Source: Oscillospiraceae bacterium (GTDB lineage Bacteria; Bacillota_A; Clostridia; Oscillospirales; JAAYXM01). Taken from it: 6,510 bases of DNA. The notes beneath the pieces are model-generated. The model had not been told where the DNA came from and did not search any database. It was given only the letters and a program-made list of their open reading frames with translations. How positions within the stretch are numbered: the stretch's first letter is position 1; each line of letters begins with the position of its first letter. This document shows, one piece after another, positions 1 through 6,510 of the stretch. Both the position numbers and the translations under genes were made by a program. The stretch covers positions 1 to 6,510 of the forward strand of contig JAFQVE010000107.1 in the NCBI GenBank assembly GCA_017408185.1. The letters are read 5' to 3'.

Positions 1-705
1 AACGGTGTTGAAATGAGCATTGAGTCAGCAGAAGGAATTTATCTTGAAGAAGGAAGCCATATTCTTCTTTTCCGCAATGCAGATACAAGCGCAACAGATA
101 GTGATAAAAAGAGAATTGTTATAAAAACCCTCACTTTTGCGCCGATGGTTATTATAAACACCGACCAAGCCGCGGTTGTTGATGAAACCGAGCCGAAGCT
201 TTCAGCAAACGTTTATGGTGCAAACGGACTTTTGATGCAGGCAGCTTCTATTGAGTATTCAACAGAGGATACCTCCGTTATATCAATCAACGGCAATAAA
301 ATAACTCCGATTTCACGTGGTGAGGCAACTATTGTTGCCAAAGCAACTGTGGGTACAGAGATGTATTTCGGAGAATATAAAATATCGGTAACTTCTCCGA
401 AAATTGATGAACTTGCTATTGTTTCAGTCTCTCTTGACGGTAAGCTCCCAGCTCCTGCATATGCGACAAGATGCGTAAGCGTTGTGCCTCTTGATAAGTA
501 TGGGGCAGAGCTTGAACTTTCGGAGACACCTTCTGTTCGTGTATGGTACGAAAACGGTGAAGATACTGTTGAAGGAATAGAAGAGGACGGAAAATGGTAC
601 ATAACTGTACCTGCAAGTGTTGACAGTATTAAACTCTGTGCCGAGGTTACTTATAAGGGCGTTACAAAAACAGGAAGCGCCGACATAGAAGTTATAAATA
701 CTGAC
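1..705 (+). repeat. Super-module unit 1: carbohydrate-binding-like tail plus two Ig-like modules (5'-truncated)
   Basis: This is the first copy of a binding-Ig-Ig block at the N-terminal side of the lyase. Residues 1-49 are the C-terminal end of a beta-sandwich module, marked by YLEEGSH (14-20), which recurs as YLEEGTH at 353-359. Residues 50-133 resemble a bacterial Ig-like (Big_2-type) module: Asp-Thr-Ser-Val-Ile-Ser, then a Gly-Glu-Ala-Thr-Ile-Val-Ala strand. Residues 134-235 form a second beta-rich module containing EEDGKW and ending in an ADIEVI strand. The copies are diverged protein repeats, so this is an old duplication. Glycan binding is inferred from the position beside a lyase and the YLEEG strand typical of CBM6/35-like folds. 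The exact CBM family is not assignable by eye. Confidence 0.6.
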
Positions 706-3700
706 AACGAAAAGCACGTTGTTATTGATTTTAAGAATCAACCCATAACCGATGTGTATGATGCAACTCTCGAAGAACACGGTTGGAAATTTGTTTCCTG
801 GGAAATGTCGAGTAAAGGAACCGTAAGTCTCAACCTTAGCGGTTTGACGGTTACTCCGAGAACGGTAGGAAAAGGCGTTATAGACGTTAGAATTCCTCGC
901 TCTGGATATTATGCACTTTCGATTTCCGGTAATGGCAATGGTATAAGATCTGCAGAAGATGTAGATATCTATCTCGATGGCATATATGCAGGTGATTACA
1001 GCTTTTACAACAATGGAAGCTCCAGTAGCATTTTGCCGGCTACTTTCAGAACCTTCTATCTTGAAGAGGGAACACACACTCTGACCTTCGATTGTCAGCC
1101 TCGCACACTTCAGGTTTTCAATCCCGTAACGGGAGAAATGGAATATGTGAATGACACACGTTACGGTCAGCCGTATTCTTCAATTGCATTTTTTGCACGT
1201 GACGGCATATCACCTGTAACAGAGCTTGTTTCCGAAGAAAGCTATGAACTCAACAAAGGCGAAAGCTTCAAGCTTAAAGCTTCGCTTCTGTTTGAAAACG
1301 GCGTATCACACGAAATAAAGACATCCATCGGCGGTGCAAAGCAGGATTACTCTGTTGTTTACGAGCTTGCGGACGGCGGTGAATACATTAGCCTCACGGA
1401 CGATGGCACAGTTACCGCAAAAGAAGTCGGATGTGCACACGTAAAAATAACTGCAAGCGATAATACCGGCGAAAGTCGCGGTAAAACCTGGTCAAAGACA
1501 GTTGAGATTGAGGTTTGTGATTATTCTCTCCTCGGCGGTGTGGAAATAACAGCGGATAGCTTCGTTATGCGCCCCGGCGAAAGGGAAACGGTAACCTTTG
1601 ATAAAAAGGCGATAACTCTCGGCGGCGATGAGTTTGCCGATGAAGTAAACTGGGATAGCATCGCATGGACATTTGACGAAGAGCAGACCAATGTAAGCTT
1701 TACTGAAAATGACGGAAAACTCGTAGCAACCATAAGTGGAGATGCTTCGGAAGGTGCATACAGTATCGGTCTTACAGTCTCTCTTGACGGAAAGATTTAC
1801 AACGCAAGCACAACCCTTACTGTCACTCACGGAAAAGCAGGTCGCACTTACTATACAGATGAACGAGTTGCCATTGCACAGGAAAATATTAAAAAGTACG
1901 AATGGGCAAAGAAAGAGAAAGATAGTGCGGTTAATGCGGCGGACAGATATGTTGAGCTCGGTATGGAAGGTTTGTGGAACCTTCTCATAGGAGAAGGTAT
2001 TCCTCGTTCCATCCGCATAAACAGGCGCGGAGATACCGGTACCTCCTATATTTGTCGCTATTGCGGTGAAAAGGTGGCAGCGTCCGGATATCCATGGGTA
2101 ATATCTCCGTTAAGCAAACCGTGGAAGATTTCGTGTCCCGAATGTAAAAGAGCTTTCCCGTCCAATGATTTTGGCTCTTTCTATGAGCTTGGACTGGGAA
2201 ATGACGGCGTATTTGACAGAGCTCTCGCACTTTCACGTCATCATAATATGATTTATCACGCAGAAGAATTTGCCGCAGACCGTGATTTCGTTTGCGATTG
2301 TTCAAAACCCGAAATGAAGGACCCGATTGATACGGATGCATTGTTCTCGGACTATGGCACAGAGATTACAAATTGGTACAAATACTATGGCTATGGACAA
2401 GGGTATTTGAAAAATGATTTGTATCGTGATGTTTATACCGAAGATAATGAGCTTTATGGAATAGATCCGTTCAGATATAACGCAGACCTTAATGAGGACG
2501 GAACTCCTGACCGTGTTGCATATAACCTTGTAGGTGGCTATGATGATGTCAAGAGCGGTATGATCTGGTGCGTTGATGACGGCTGGGGATATGCTCCGGG
2601 CAACGCCCACTCTGCAAGCGATACAGCTGCCGACAAATGGACATTTATAGCTCATTACGCTCACAACGGTTTCTGGATGGCAGGCACAAATATAGCAAGG
2701 AATATACTTGAATCATTAAGACTTGCATATATCTATACGGGAGAAGAGAAATACGGTCGCCTCGGTGCAGTTATGATTGACCGTATGGCGGATTTGTATC
2801 CGGAATACAGTTCGACCGACTGGGTGGACAACTCCGGAAATAAGCGCAACTGGAGCTCTTTGGCATATTCTTTCTCTGATTCTTCATTCAATACCGGTAA
2901 GATTTCCAATGATATCTGGGATGCAGGAATTGCAACTGAGCTTGCTCTTTGCTATGATGCATTCTGGCCGATGTATGATGATGCACAGGTGCAGAAATTC
3001 ATTGCTGAAAAGGAAGCACAGTATCCGGGAATAAATGAACATCCGGTAACAGGGGAAGCAAGACTTCCTAAAAATTCAAATAAAAACATACGTGACAACA
3101 TTGAAAAAGATCTTATATATGAGATATATGAGGCTGTGCTTGCTCACGATATCAACGGAAACTTTGGTTCGCACCAGCGAACCCTTGCAGTTGCGGCGGT
3201 AGTATATGACCGTGAGCCGGTAACACGTGAGATGCTTGACTGGCTGTTTGCCGAAAGCAAAACAAACTCTTCAACTGCCGGCAAGACCTTTAACACGGGA
3301 GGAGAACTTCTTCATAAAATTGTAAATGATGTTTCACGTGACGGTCAGGGAACGGAATCCTCCTCATCATATAACTATGGTTGGATAGAGGATACTGTAG
3401 ATGTCGCTACGGCACTTGGTCTCTATAAGGGAGAAATGACAGAGAAGGAAAATCTCTGGAGAAACCCGAAGTATATCACAATGCTTCTGTGCTATAACGA
3501 CATGATCGATCTCCATCGCGGAACACAGTCTATAGGCGACCAGGGAATAATGGGCTCATATCGTGTTATGCCTTCGGATACCAATGTTATTGCCGAGGCG
3601 TATAAGCAGATTGGAATATATATAGAAGAGCTTTCTGAAAATCTGTCGGTAGCAGAAGAAGCTGACAAAGCGGAAATTCAGGAAAAACTTGATGGCTACA

Positions 3701-6444
3701 AGAAGGCAAGAACGGAAATAGCACAGCTTTTGTATGAGATAGCTATTAAGGGAAAGAATTTTGCCATTGAAGATTTGCATTACGACATTTTCACAAAAGA
3801 CCCCGAAAGTCTTTATGGGGACCTCGAAAAAGAAATAAAGATTCATGGTGAATATGATTATGACAGAAGCTCAATGATGACAGGCTACGGCTTTGCTTCT
3901 CTTCGTGGCGGTGTGCTTTATAGAGATGCTATTGGCAGTACGATTAAAGACACCACAAGGGATTTCTGGATGTACTTTGGAGGAGCACTCTCCCACAGTC
4001 ACCGTGATTTCCTCAATCTCGGAATTGATGCATATGGTATGTCTATTTCCTCTGATAACGGATATCCGGAGCAGACAGGATCATACCCGAGCCGTCATCA
4101 ATGGACAAATGTCACCCTTTCCCACAATACTGTTGTTGTAAACGAAACAAGCTCCGTAAAACCTGAAGATCCGGCAAAACCGCTTCACTTTGACAATAAG
4201 GACACCAGAGTGCAGCTTATGGATGTTGACGGAAGTGCTACATATCAGACAACTGACGAATATCGCAGAACTCTGCTTATGATCGACTACGATGATGATA
4301 TTTCTTACGGCGTAGACTTCTTTAAGGTTCTCGGTGGGGAAGACCATCTCTACTCTTTCCACGCATCAAGCAATACGATTACGGAAACAATGGGTCTTGA
4401 CAGCATTGAACATCAGGTGGATGAAAACGGAAACTATGTCGGCACATATGCAGGACCGGAGGCACAATTCGGAAATGATCCGTGGACAGTTCCTTCAAGC
4501 CAGTATGTTCCTCTTAAATATCCGAGCGGTTACACATGGCTTGAAAAAATCCGCCGTGACAATTCTCCCGAAATGAATATATCTGTTGACTATAAGATAG
4601 CAGATATGCAAAAAATATCCCGAAATCCCTCCAACCTTATGGATGTTCATTTAAAGGTTACCACGGCAAACGACTGGACAGCTGATGAGGTAACTCTTGC
4701 ACAGAGTGTACCGTCACGCCGTGATGGTTGGGATAAAACAATTAACAGAATTGAATATCTCCTCATCCGCCGAAAGGCACAGGCGGACGAAAAACTTGAT
4801 ACATTATATACAACAGTTTTTGAACCATATAATAAAACGCCTTACATAAAGAGCATTGACCGCATTGATATGGTACCTGCAAATGGCGAAAGCCTCGGTA
4901 CAGATAAGGCGGCGACAGTAAGAGTTGAGCTTGTTGACGGAAGAATTGACTATGTAATGTATGCAACGAGAAATGACATTCTGTATACAATAACCGACAA
5001 TACGGTTGGTACTGAAACGGAAGGATATACCTTCTCGTTTAAGGGCTTTGCCGGAGTCTGGACAGTTAAATCGGTTGATGGAAACCTTGAAAACGTATAT
5101 AGCTATCTCAATGACGGAAGCATTATCGGAGATAATGCAACTGAACACACCGATTCCATAACAGGAAAGGTAACGTGGCATACAAAGGGACTTTCTATTG
5201 TAAACAAAGCTAAAGTTGAGTTTGACGAACCCATTGATGAAGCAATGCTTAATATGCTGAAAGAAGAAAAAACAAGCCTTTCAGGCCGTCTTTTTGTAGG
5301 TGAAACCACAGCTCCGGGAAATGCCGCCTTCGTAATAGAAGATGCAGAAATTTCCGAAGACGGCAAAACGGCAGTATTGAGCTTTGGAAATGTAACTATT
5401 GTAGATTCCTATGATAGCTACGAAGAGGATACATACAATTACAGCTTGACAGAGGGCGTGACAAGATTTACAATCCCGATGTCATATGAAGATAATATGT
5501 CTCCTGTGTTTGTAAATGCACCAAGGAATCTTGCCGCAACGGCAGGAAGCTCTATAAGCTTCAATATTGTAGCCACAAGTCAGCTTGATGATGGTGTGGT
5601 AACATATAAAGCAAGAACACTTCCCAGAGGTGCAAGCGTTGATGAAAGCGGAGCTTTTATATGGAAGCCAAGTAGCTCACAGGTAGGAGAAAATGTTGTT
5701 GCCGTTGATGCAATAGATTCTTTCGGAAGAGTTTCAACCATTTATTTCACAATCACAGTTCAGGGTTCAACCACCGGCGGTTCATCCGGCGGCGGAGGCG
5801 GTGGCGGTACAGGAACATCAACAACTCCGACCACACCTTCAACCCCCGAAAAGCCCGAAGCAGAGACACCTGATAAACCGACAAAACCTGATACTTCAGA
5901 GACAACACTTCGCTTTGTTGACCTCGGAAACCACGCCTGGGCAAAGGATGCAATCAATGCTCTTGCAGAGGACGGAATAATCAAGGGCACAAGCGAGACT
6001 ACATTCTCTCCAGGAAATAACATCACAAGAGCTGATTTTGCAATACTTCTCGTTCGTGCATTCGGTCTTTCTTCTGATAATACCGAGAATTTCGCAGATG
6101 TATCGGAGTCCGATTACTTTGCAAAAGAACTTGCAATAGCACGAAATTGTGGTATTGTAAACGGTATAGGTGATAACAAGTATGCACCAAGAAATACAAT
6201 CACCCGTCAGGATATGATGGTAATAGTATACCGCGCTATGCGAAAGCTCGGCGTGGAACTTGAAAGCGGAGAGATTGAATATGGAGACTTCACTTCCGTG
6301 TCAGACTATGCGAAAGAAGCGGTATCGGCACTCATAACGGCAGGGCTTATAAACGGCAAGAATGGTCTTATCGCTCCAAACGATTACACAACACGTGCAG
6401 AGGTTGCAGTACTTATCAAAAGAATTTTGGATTATATGAAATAA
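1..6444 (+). CDS. SLH-anchored multimodular heparinase II/III-family polysaccharide lyase (5'-partial)
   Basis: This is a cell-surface enzyme predicted to cleave a uronic-acid-containing polysaccharide by beta-elimination, leaving unsaturated oligosaccharides. The frame is open from nt 1 and ends at TAA 6442-6444, giving 2147 visible residues. The first ATG (nt 13) has no ribosome binding site and lies inside a module that recurs complete at 709-1203, so the gene starts upstream and the signal peptide is not visible. Modules in order: binding-like tail, two Ig-like, binding-like, two Ig-like, lyase (about 614-1700), Ig-like, cadherin-like, linker, three SLH. Lyase signatures are NFGSHQ (1054-1059), a Gly/Ser/Tyr segment with Y1124 and Y1126, HSHRD (1332-1336), D1352 and the SHNTVVV strand with H1375. 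Known heparinases of this fold are far shorter, the excess being accessory modules. No LPXTG sorting signal is present; SLH replaces it. Family assignment is strong, but the substrate (glycosaminoglycan, alginate-like, bacterial or plant uronan) is unknown. Confidence 0.93.
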   Translation, partial: NGVEMSIESAEGIYLEEGSHILLFRNADTSATDSDKKRIVIKTLTFAPMVIINTDQAAVVDETEPKLSANVYGANGLLMQAASIEYSTEDTSVISINGNKITPISRGEATIVAKATVGTEMYFGEYKISVTSPKIDELAIVSVSLDGKLPAPAYATRCVSVVPLDKYGAELELSETPSVRVWYENGEDTVEGIEEDGKWYITVPASVDSIKLCAEVTYKGVTKTGSADIEVINTDNEKHVVIDFKNQPITDVYDATLEEHGWKFVSWEMSSKGTVSLNLSGLTVTPRTVGKGVIDVRIPRSGYYALSISGNGNGIRSAEDVDIYLDGIYAGDYSFYNNGSSSSILPATFRTFYLEEGTHTLTFDCQPRTLQVFNPVTGEMEYVNDTRYGQPYSSIAFFARDGISPVTELVSEESYELNKGESFKLKASLLFENGVSHEIKTSIGGAKQDYSVVYELADGGEYISLTDDGTVTAKEVGCAHVKITASDNTGESRGKTWSKTVEIEVCDYSLLGGVEITADSFVMRPGERETVTFDKKAITLGGDEFADEVNWDSIAWTFDEEQTNVSFTENDGKLVATISGDASEGAYSIGLTVSLDGKIYNASTTLTVTHGKAGRTYYTDERVAIAQENIKKYEWAKKEKDSAVNAADRYVELGMEGLWNLLIGEGIPRSIRINRRGDTGTSYICRYCGEKVAASGYPWVISPLSKPWKISCPECKRAFPSNDFGSFYELGLGNDGVFDRALALSRHHNMIYHAEEFAADRDFVCDCSKPEMKDPIDTDALFSDYGTEITNWYKYYGYGQGYLKNDLYRDVYTEDNELYGIDPFRYNADLNEDGTPDRVAYNLVGGYDDVKSGMIWCVDDGWGYAPGNAHSASDTAADKWTFIAHYAHNGFWMAGTNIARNILESLRLAYIYTGEEKYGRLGAVMIDRMADLYPEYSSTDWVDNSGNKRNWSSLAYSFSDSSFNTGKISNDIWDAGIATELALCYDAFWPMYDDAQVQKFIAEKEAQYPGINEHPVTGEARLPKNSNKNIRDNIEKDLIYEIYEAVLAHDINGNFGSHQRTLAVAAVVYDREPVTREMLDWLFAESKTNSSTAGKTFNTGGELLHKIVNDVSRDGQGTESSSSYNYGWIEDTVDVATALGLYKGEMTEKENLWRNPKYITMLLCYNDMIDLHRGTQSIGDQGIMGSYRVMPSDTNVIAEAYKQIGIYIEELSENLSVAEEADKAEIQEKLDGYKKARTEIAQLLYEIAIKGKNFAIEDLHYDIFTKDPESLYGDLEKEIKIHGEYDYDRSSMMTGYGFASLRGGVLYRDAIGSTIKDTTRDFWMYFGGALSHSHRDFLNLGIDAYGMSISSDNGYPEQTGSYPSRHQWTNVTLSHNTVVVNETSSVKPEDPAKPLHFDNKDTRVQLMDVDGSATYQTTDEYRRTLLMIDYDDDISYGVDFFKVLGGEDHLYSFHASSNTITETMGLDSIEHQVDENGNYVGTYAGPEAQFGNDPWTVPSSQYVPLKYPSGYTWLEKIRRDNSPEMNISVDYKIADMQKISRNPSNLMDVHLKVTTANDWTADEVTLAQSVPSRRDGWDKTINRIEYLLIRRKAQADEKLDTLYTTVFEPYNKTPYIKSIDRIDMVPANGESLGTDKAATVRVELVDGRIDYVMYATRNDILYTITDNTVGTETEGYTFSFKGFAGVWTVKSVDGNLENVYSYLNDGSIIGDNATEHTDSITGKVTWHTKGLSIVNKAKVEFDEPIDEAMLNMLKEEKTSLSGRLFVGETTAPGNAAFVIEDAEISEDGKTAVLSFGNVTIVDSYDSYEEDTYNYSLTEGVTRFTIPMSYEDNMSPVFVNAPRNLAATAGSSISFNIVATSQLDDGVVTYKARTLPRGASVDESGAFIWKPSSSQVGENVVAVDAIDSFGRVSTIYFTITVQGSTTGGSSGGGGGGGTGTSTTPTTPSTPEKPEAETPDKPTKPDTSETTLRFVDLGNHAWAKDAINALAEDGIIKGTSETTFSPGNNITRADFAILLVRAFGLSSDNTENFADVSESDYFAKELAIARNCGIVNGIGDNKYAPRNTITRQDMMVIVYRAMRKLGVELESGEIEYGDFTSVSDYAKEAVSALITAGLINGKNGLIAPNDYTTRAEVAVLIKRILDYMK
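709..1830 (+). repeat. Super-module unit 2: complete carbohydrate-binding-like module plus two Ig-like modules
   Basis: This second copy of the block sits directly before the catalytic region. Residues 237-401 hold the full binding-like module: an RIPRSGYYALSISGNG strand pair, VDIYLDGIYAGDY, the YLEEGTHTLTF strand (353-363) and a closing SSIAFFARDG strand. Strand patterns of this kind (G-Y-Y-x-L, D-I-Y-L-D-G, E-E-G-T-H-x-L) are typical of CBM6/CBM35-type beta-sandwiches. Residues 403-509 are Big_2-like, with YISLTDDGTVTAKEVG followed by a VKITASD strand. Residues 510-610 are another Ig-like module whose ENDGK...TLTVTH end aligns with EEDGK...ADIEVI of unit 1. Module order matches unit 1. Spacing between matching anchors varies from 1017 to 1125 nt, so the copies have also diverged by indels. 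Confidence 0.6.
2053..2175 (+). other. Zinc-ribbon-like CxxC...CxxC insertion within the lyase
   Basis: Cysteines 685 and 688 (CRYC) and 712 and 715 (CPEC) make a two-knuckle pattern separated by 23 residues that include YPWVISPLSKPWKI. It is followed by FPSNDFG. Such a pattern normally binds one structural zinc. From memory, related large heparinase II/III-family proteins carry a similar element before the FPxNDF segment, so it is probably a feature of this clade rather than a foreign insertion. A nucleic-acid-binding role is unlikely in an exported protein. It may instead fold the N-terminal cap of the toroid or shape the substrate cleft. A nearby CDC pair (C765, C767) could form a disulfide. 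Confidence 0.7.
2485..2511 (+). other. Putative calcium-binding loop (DxNxDGxxD)
   Basis: Residues 829-837 read DLNEDGTPD, matching the acidic loop of EF-hand-like, dockerin-like and thrombospondin type-3-like calcium sites (ligands D829, N831, D833, D837). The usual acidic residue at EF-hand position 12 is Ala here and there is no second loop, so this is not a dockerin. It is most likely a single structural calcium loop in the helical half of the lyase. This rests on motif reading only. Confidence 0.45.
5191..5763 (+). other. Two C-terminal Ig/cadherin-like spacer modules
   Basis: Residues about 1731-1832 begin with an IVNKAKVEFDEPIDEAMLNM strand and continue to SEDGKTAVLSF. This resembles the SbsA-type Ig-like (Big_5) pattern, a strand followed by an E-P-I-D turn and a later D-G-K-T strand. 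Residues 1834-1921 run from SPVFVNAPRNLAATAGSSIS to a closing TIYFTITV strand, with LPRGASVDESGAFIWKPSSS in the middle. That is a close match to the putative-Ig (He_PIG) or cadherin-like pattern. They probably act as rigid spacers lifting the enzyme from the wall. The first assignment is tentative; the second is firmer. Confidence 0.6.
5764..5907 (+). other. Gly-rich and Thr/Pro-rich flexible linker
   Basis: Residues 1922-1969 are low complexity: Ser/Thr/Gly with a run of seven Gly, then Thr-Thr-Pro and Pro-Glu-Lys-Pro repeats. Linkers of this type join surface enzymes to their wall anchors and may be O-glycosylated. It separates the catalytic and spacer part from the SLH anchor. The DNA of the Gly run is GGC/GGT/GGA-rich and locally much higher in GC than the rest. 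Confidence 0.85.
5911..6441 (+). repeat. Three tandem S-layer homology (SLH) repeats
   Basis: Three SLH modules end the protein: residues about 1971-2023, 2031-2085 and 2096-2147. Each has the F/Y-x-D start, a helix, an I/L-x-G turn and the TRAE-type signature (TRAD 2009-2012, TRQD 2068-2071, TRAE 2131-2134). Triplets of SLH form a pseudo-trimer that binds pyruvylated secondary cell-wall polysaccharide, so they hold the enzyme non-covalently on the surface. All three copies look intact, and the stop codon follows the third directly. This places the protein outside the cell and supports a Gram-positive-type wall, although some diderm Firmicutes also use SLH. Confidence 0.93.
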
Positions 6445-6449
6445 AAATC

Positions 6450-6456
6450 GGAGGAG
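6450..6456 (+). promoter_or_regulatory. Ribosome binding site of the downstream gene
   Basis: GGAGGAG lies six bases before the ATG at 6463, within the 18-base gap after the upstream stop. It is close to the ideal Shine-Dalgarno sequence and fixes the start of the second gene. The gap has no room for a promoter or a terminator hairpin, so translation of the second gene probably uses the lyase transcript. Confidence 0.9.
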
Positions 6457-6462
6457 AATAAA

Positions 6463-6510
6463 ATGTCAAAACTCGCTATATTCGGGGGAGAGCCGGCAGT
6501 AACTTATGTC
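6463..6510 (+). CDS. Probable DegT/DnrJ/EryC1/StrS-family sugar aminotransferase (3'-partial)
   Basis: Only the first 16 codons are present, reading MSKLAIFGGEPAVTYV, and the frame stays open to the window end. The start is set by GGAGGAG six bases upstream. The pattern K-L-A-I-x-G-G-x-P-A-V-T is the usual N-terminus of DegT/DnrJ/EryC1/StrS PLP-dependent aminotransferases, which transfer an amino group, usually from glutamate or glutamine, to a keto-sugar or keto-cyclitol in the cytoplasm. The catalytic Lys and PLP-binding regions lie beyond the window, so the call rests on the leader motif alone. It follows the lyase on the same strand with an 18-base gap and is likely in its operon. An alternative is a catabolic aminotransferase-like paralogue often found with sugar oxidoreductases. 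Confidence 0.7.
   Translation, partial: MSKLAIFGGEPAVTYV

Larger units (their letters stand above)
1840..5100 (+). other. Heparinase II/III-like catalytic region (alpha-toroid plus beta-sandwich)
   Basis: Residues about 614-1290 are helix-rich and should form the incomplete alpha-toroid. About 1291-1700 form the beta-sandwich half (Pfam Hepar_II_III type). Visible landmarks are the ARNILESLRLAYIYTGEEKY helix, DIWDAGIATELALCYDAFW, NFGSHQ (1054-1059), Y1124/Y1126 after RDGQGTE, HSHRDFLNL (1332-1340), SSDNGYP around D1352, and SHNTVVVN from 1374. In heparinase II, as I recall it, an HxH motif supplies a catalytic and a zinc-binding His, with an Asp and a later His completing the zinc site. By position the equivalents here are H1332, H1334, D1352 and H1375, with Y1124 or Y1126 as the likely catalytic Tyr and N1054 or H1058 as the charge-neutralising residue. 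No key position looks lost, so the enzyme is probably active. PL subfamily and substrate cannot be set by eye. Confidence 0.82.

Noticed and set aside
13..15. ATG at nt 13 as the true start of the giant gene
   Set aside because: There is no ribosome binding site before it, the frame is open to nt 1, no signal peptide follows although the protein is exported, and the ATG falls inside a module whose complete copy occurs later.
425..440. A 16-base exact repeat (CAGTCTCTCTTGACGG) also at 1775-1790
   Set aside because: Both copies encode VSLDG in the same frame but at non-equivalent places in their Ig-like modules, so this is probably chance or shared strand coding rather than a regulatory or recombination site.
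424..1077. Minus-strand open frame of 217 codons
   Set aside because: It lies wholly within the lyase gene, its translation has no recognisable domain and an odd Cys/Tyr/Ile-rich composition, and it has no supporting context. It is an antisense shadow.
1736..1990. Plus-strand out-of-frame open frame (also similar ones at 2777-3034, 3893-4141 and 4334-4576)
   Set aside because: All are embedded in the lyase gene in another frame, with no domain signal in their translations. The in-frame product over the same bases has clear family motifs.
2485..2511. Dockerin (cellulosome) module
   Set aside because: Only one acidic loop is present, without the paired repeat of about 22 residues, and the protein is already anchored through SLH modules.
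5776..5808. G-rich run as a possible G-quadruplex
   Set aside because: The GG pairs are explained by consecutive glycine codons of the linker, and there are no runs of three or more G needed for a stable structure.
5760..6026. Minus-strand frame with a proline-rich segment
   Set aside because: The proline run is simply the reverse complement of the Gly-coding linker; the rest mirrors the SLH coding sequence.
6445..6462. Terminator or promoter between the two genes
   Set aside because: The gap is 18 bases, has no inverted repeat with a T run, and is largely taken up by the ribosome binding site.

Overview
The window is almost entirely one very large secreted-enzyme gene on the + strand, followed by the first 16 codons of a second gene. 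Moderately low GC, a strong GGAGGAG ribosome binding site and three C-terminal SLH modules all suggest a Gram-positive-type Clostridia/Firmicutes bacterium, perhaps from a gut or other polysaccharide-rich habitat. The organism is inferred; the sequence holds no taxonomic marker.

Layout (residues numbered from the codon at nt 1). The giant reading frame is already open at nt 1, so its true start and signal peptide lie upstream. Its visible 2147 residues run as follows: the end of a carbohydrate-binding-like module (1-49), two Ig-like modules (50-235), a complete second copy of the carbohydrate-binding-like module (237-401), two more Ig-like modules (403-610), a heparinase II/III-type polysaccharide lyase region (about 614-1700) carrying a four-cysteine zinc-ribbon motif, an Ig-like module (about 1731-1832), a putative-Ig/cadherin-like module (1834-1921), a Gly then Thr/Pro-rich linker (1922-1969), and three SLH repeats (1971-2147). 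The stop codon is at 6442-6444.

After an 18-base gap containing a near-ideal ribosome binding site, a second gene starts at 6463. Its N-terminus (MSKLAIFGGEPAVTYV) looks like that of DegT/DnrJ/EryC1/StrS-family PLP-dependent sugar aminotransferases. The gap has no terminator, so the two genes are probably co-transcribed.

Working model (inference): the first protein is exported, held on the cell wall by its SLH modules, bound to a uronate-containing glycan by its repeated binding modules, and cleaves it by beta-elimination. The second gene would belong to a cytoplasmic sugar-processing step encoded in the same locus. The natural substrate cannot be read from this window. No RNA gene, mobile element, CRISPR array or intergenic stretch over 18 bases is present.
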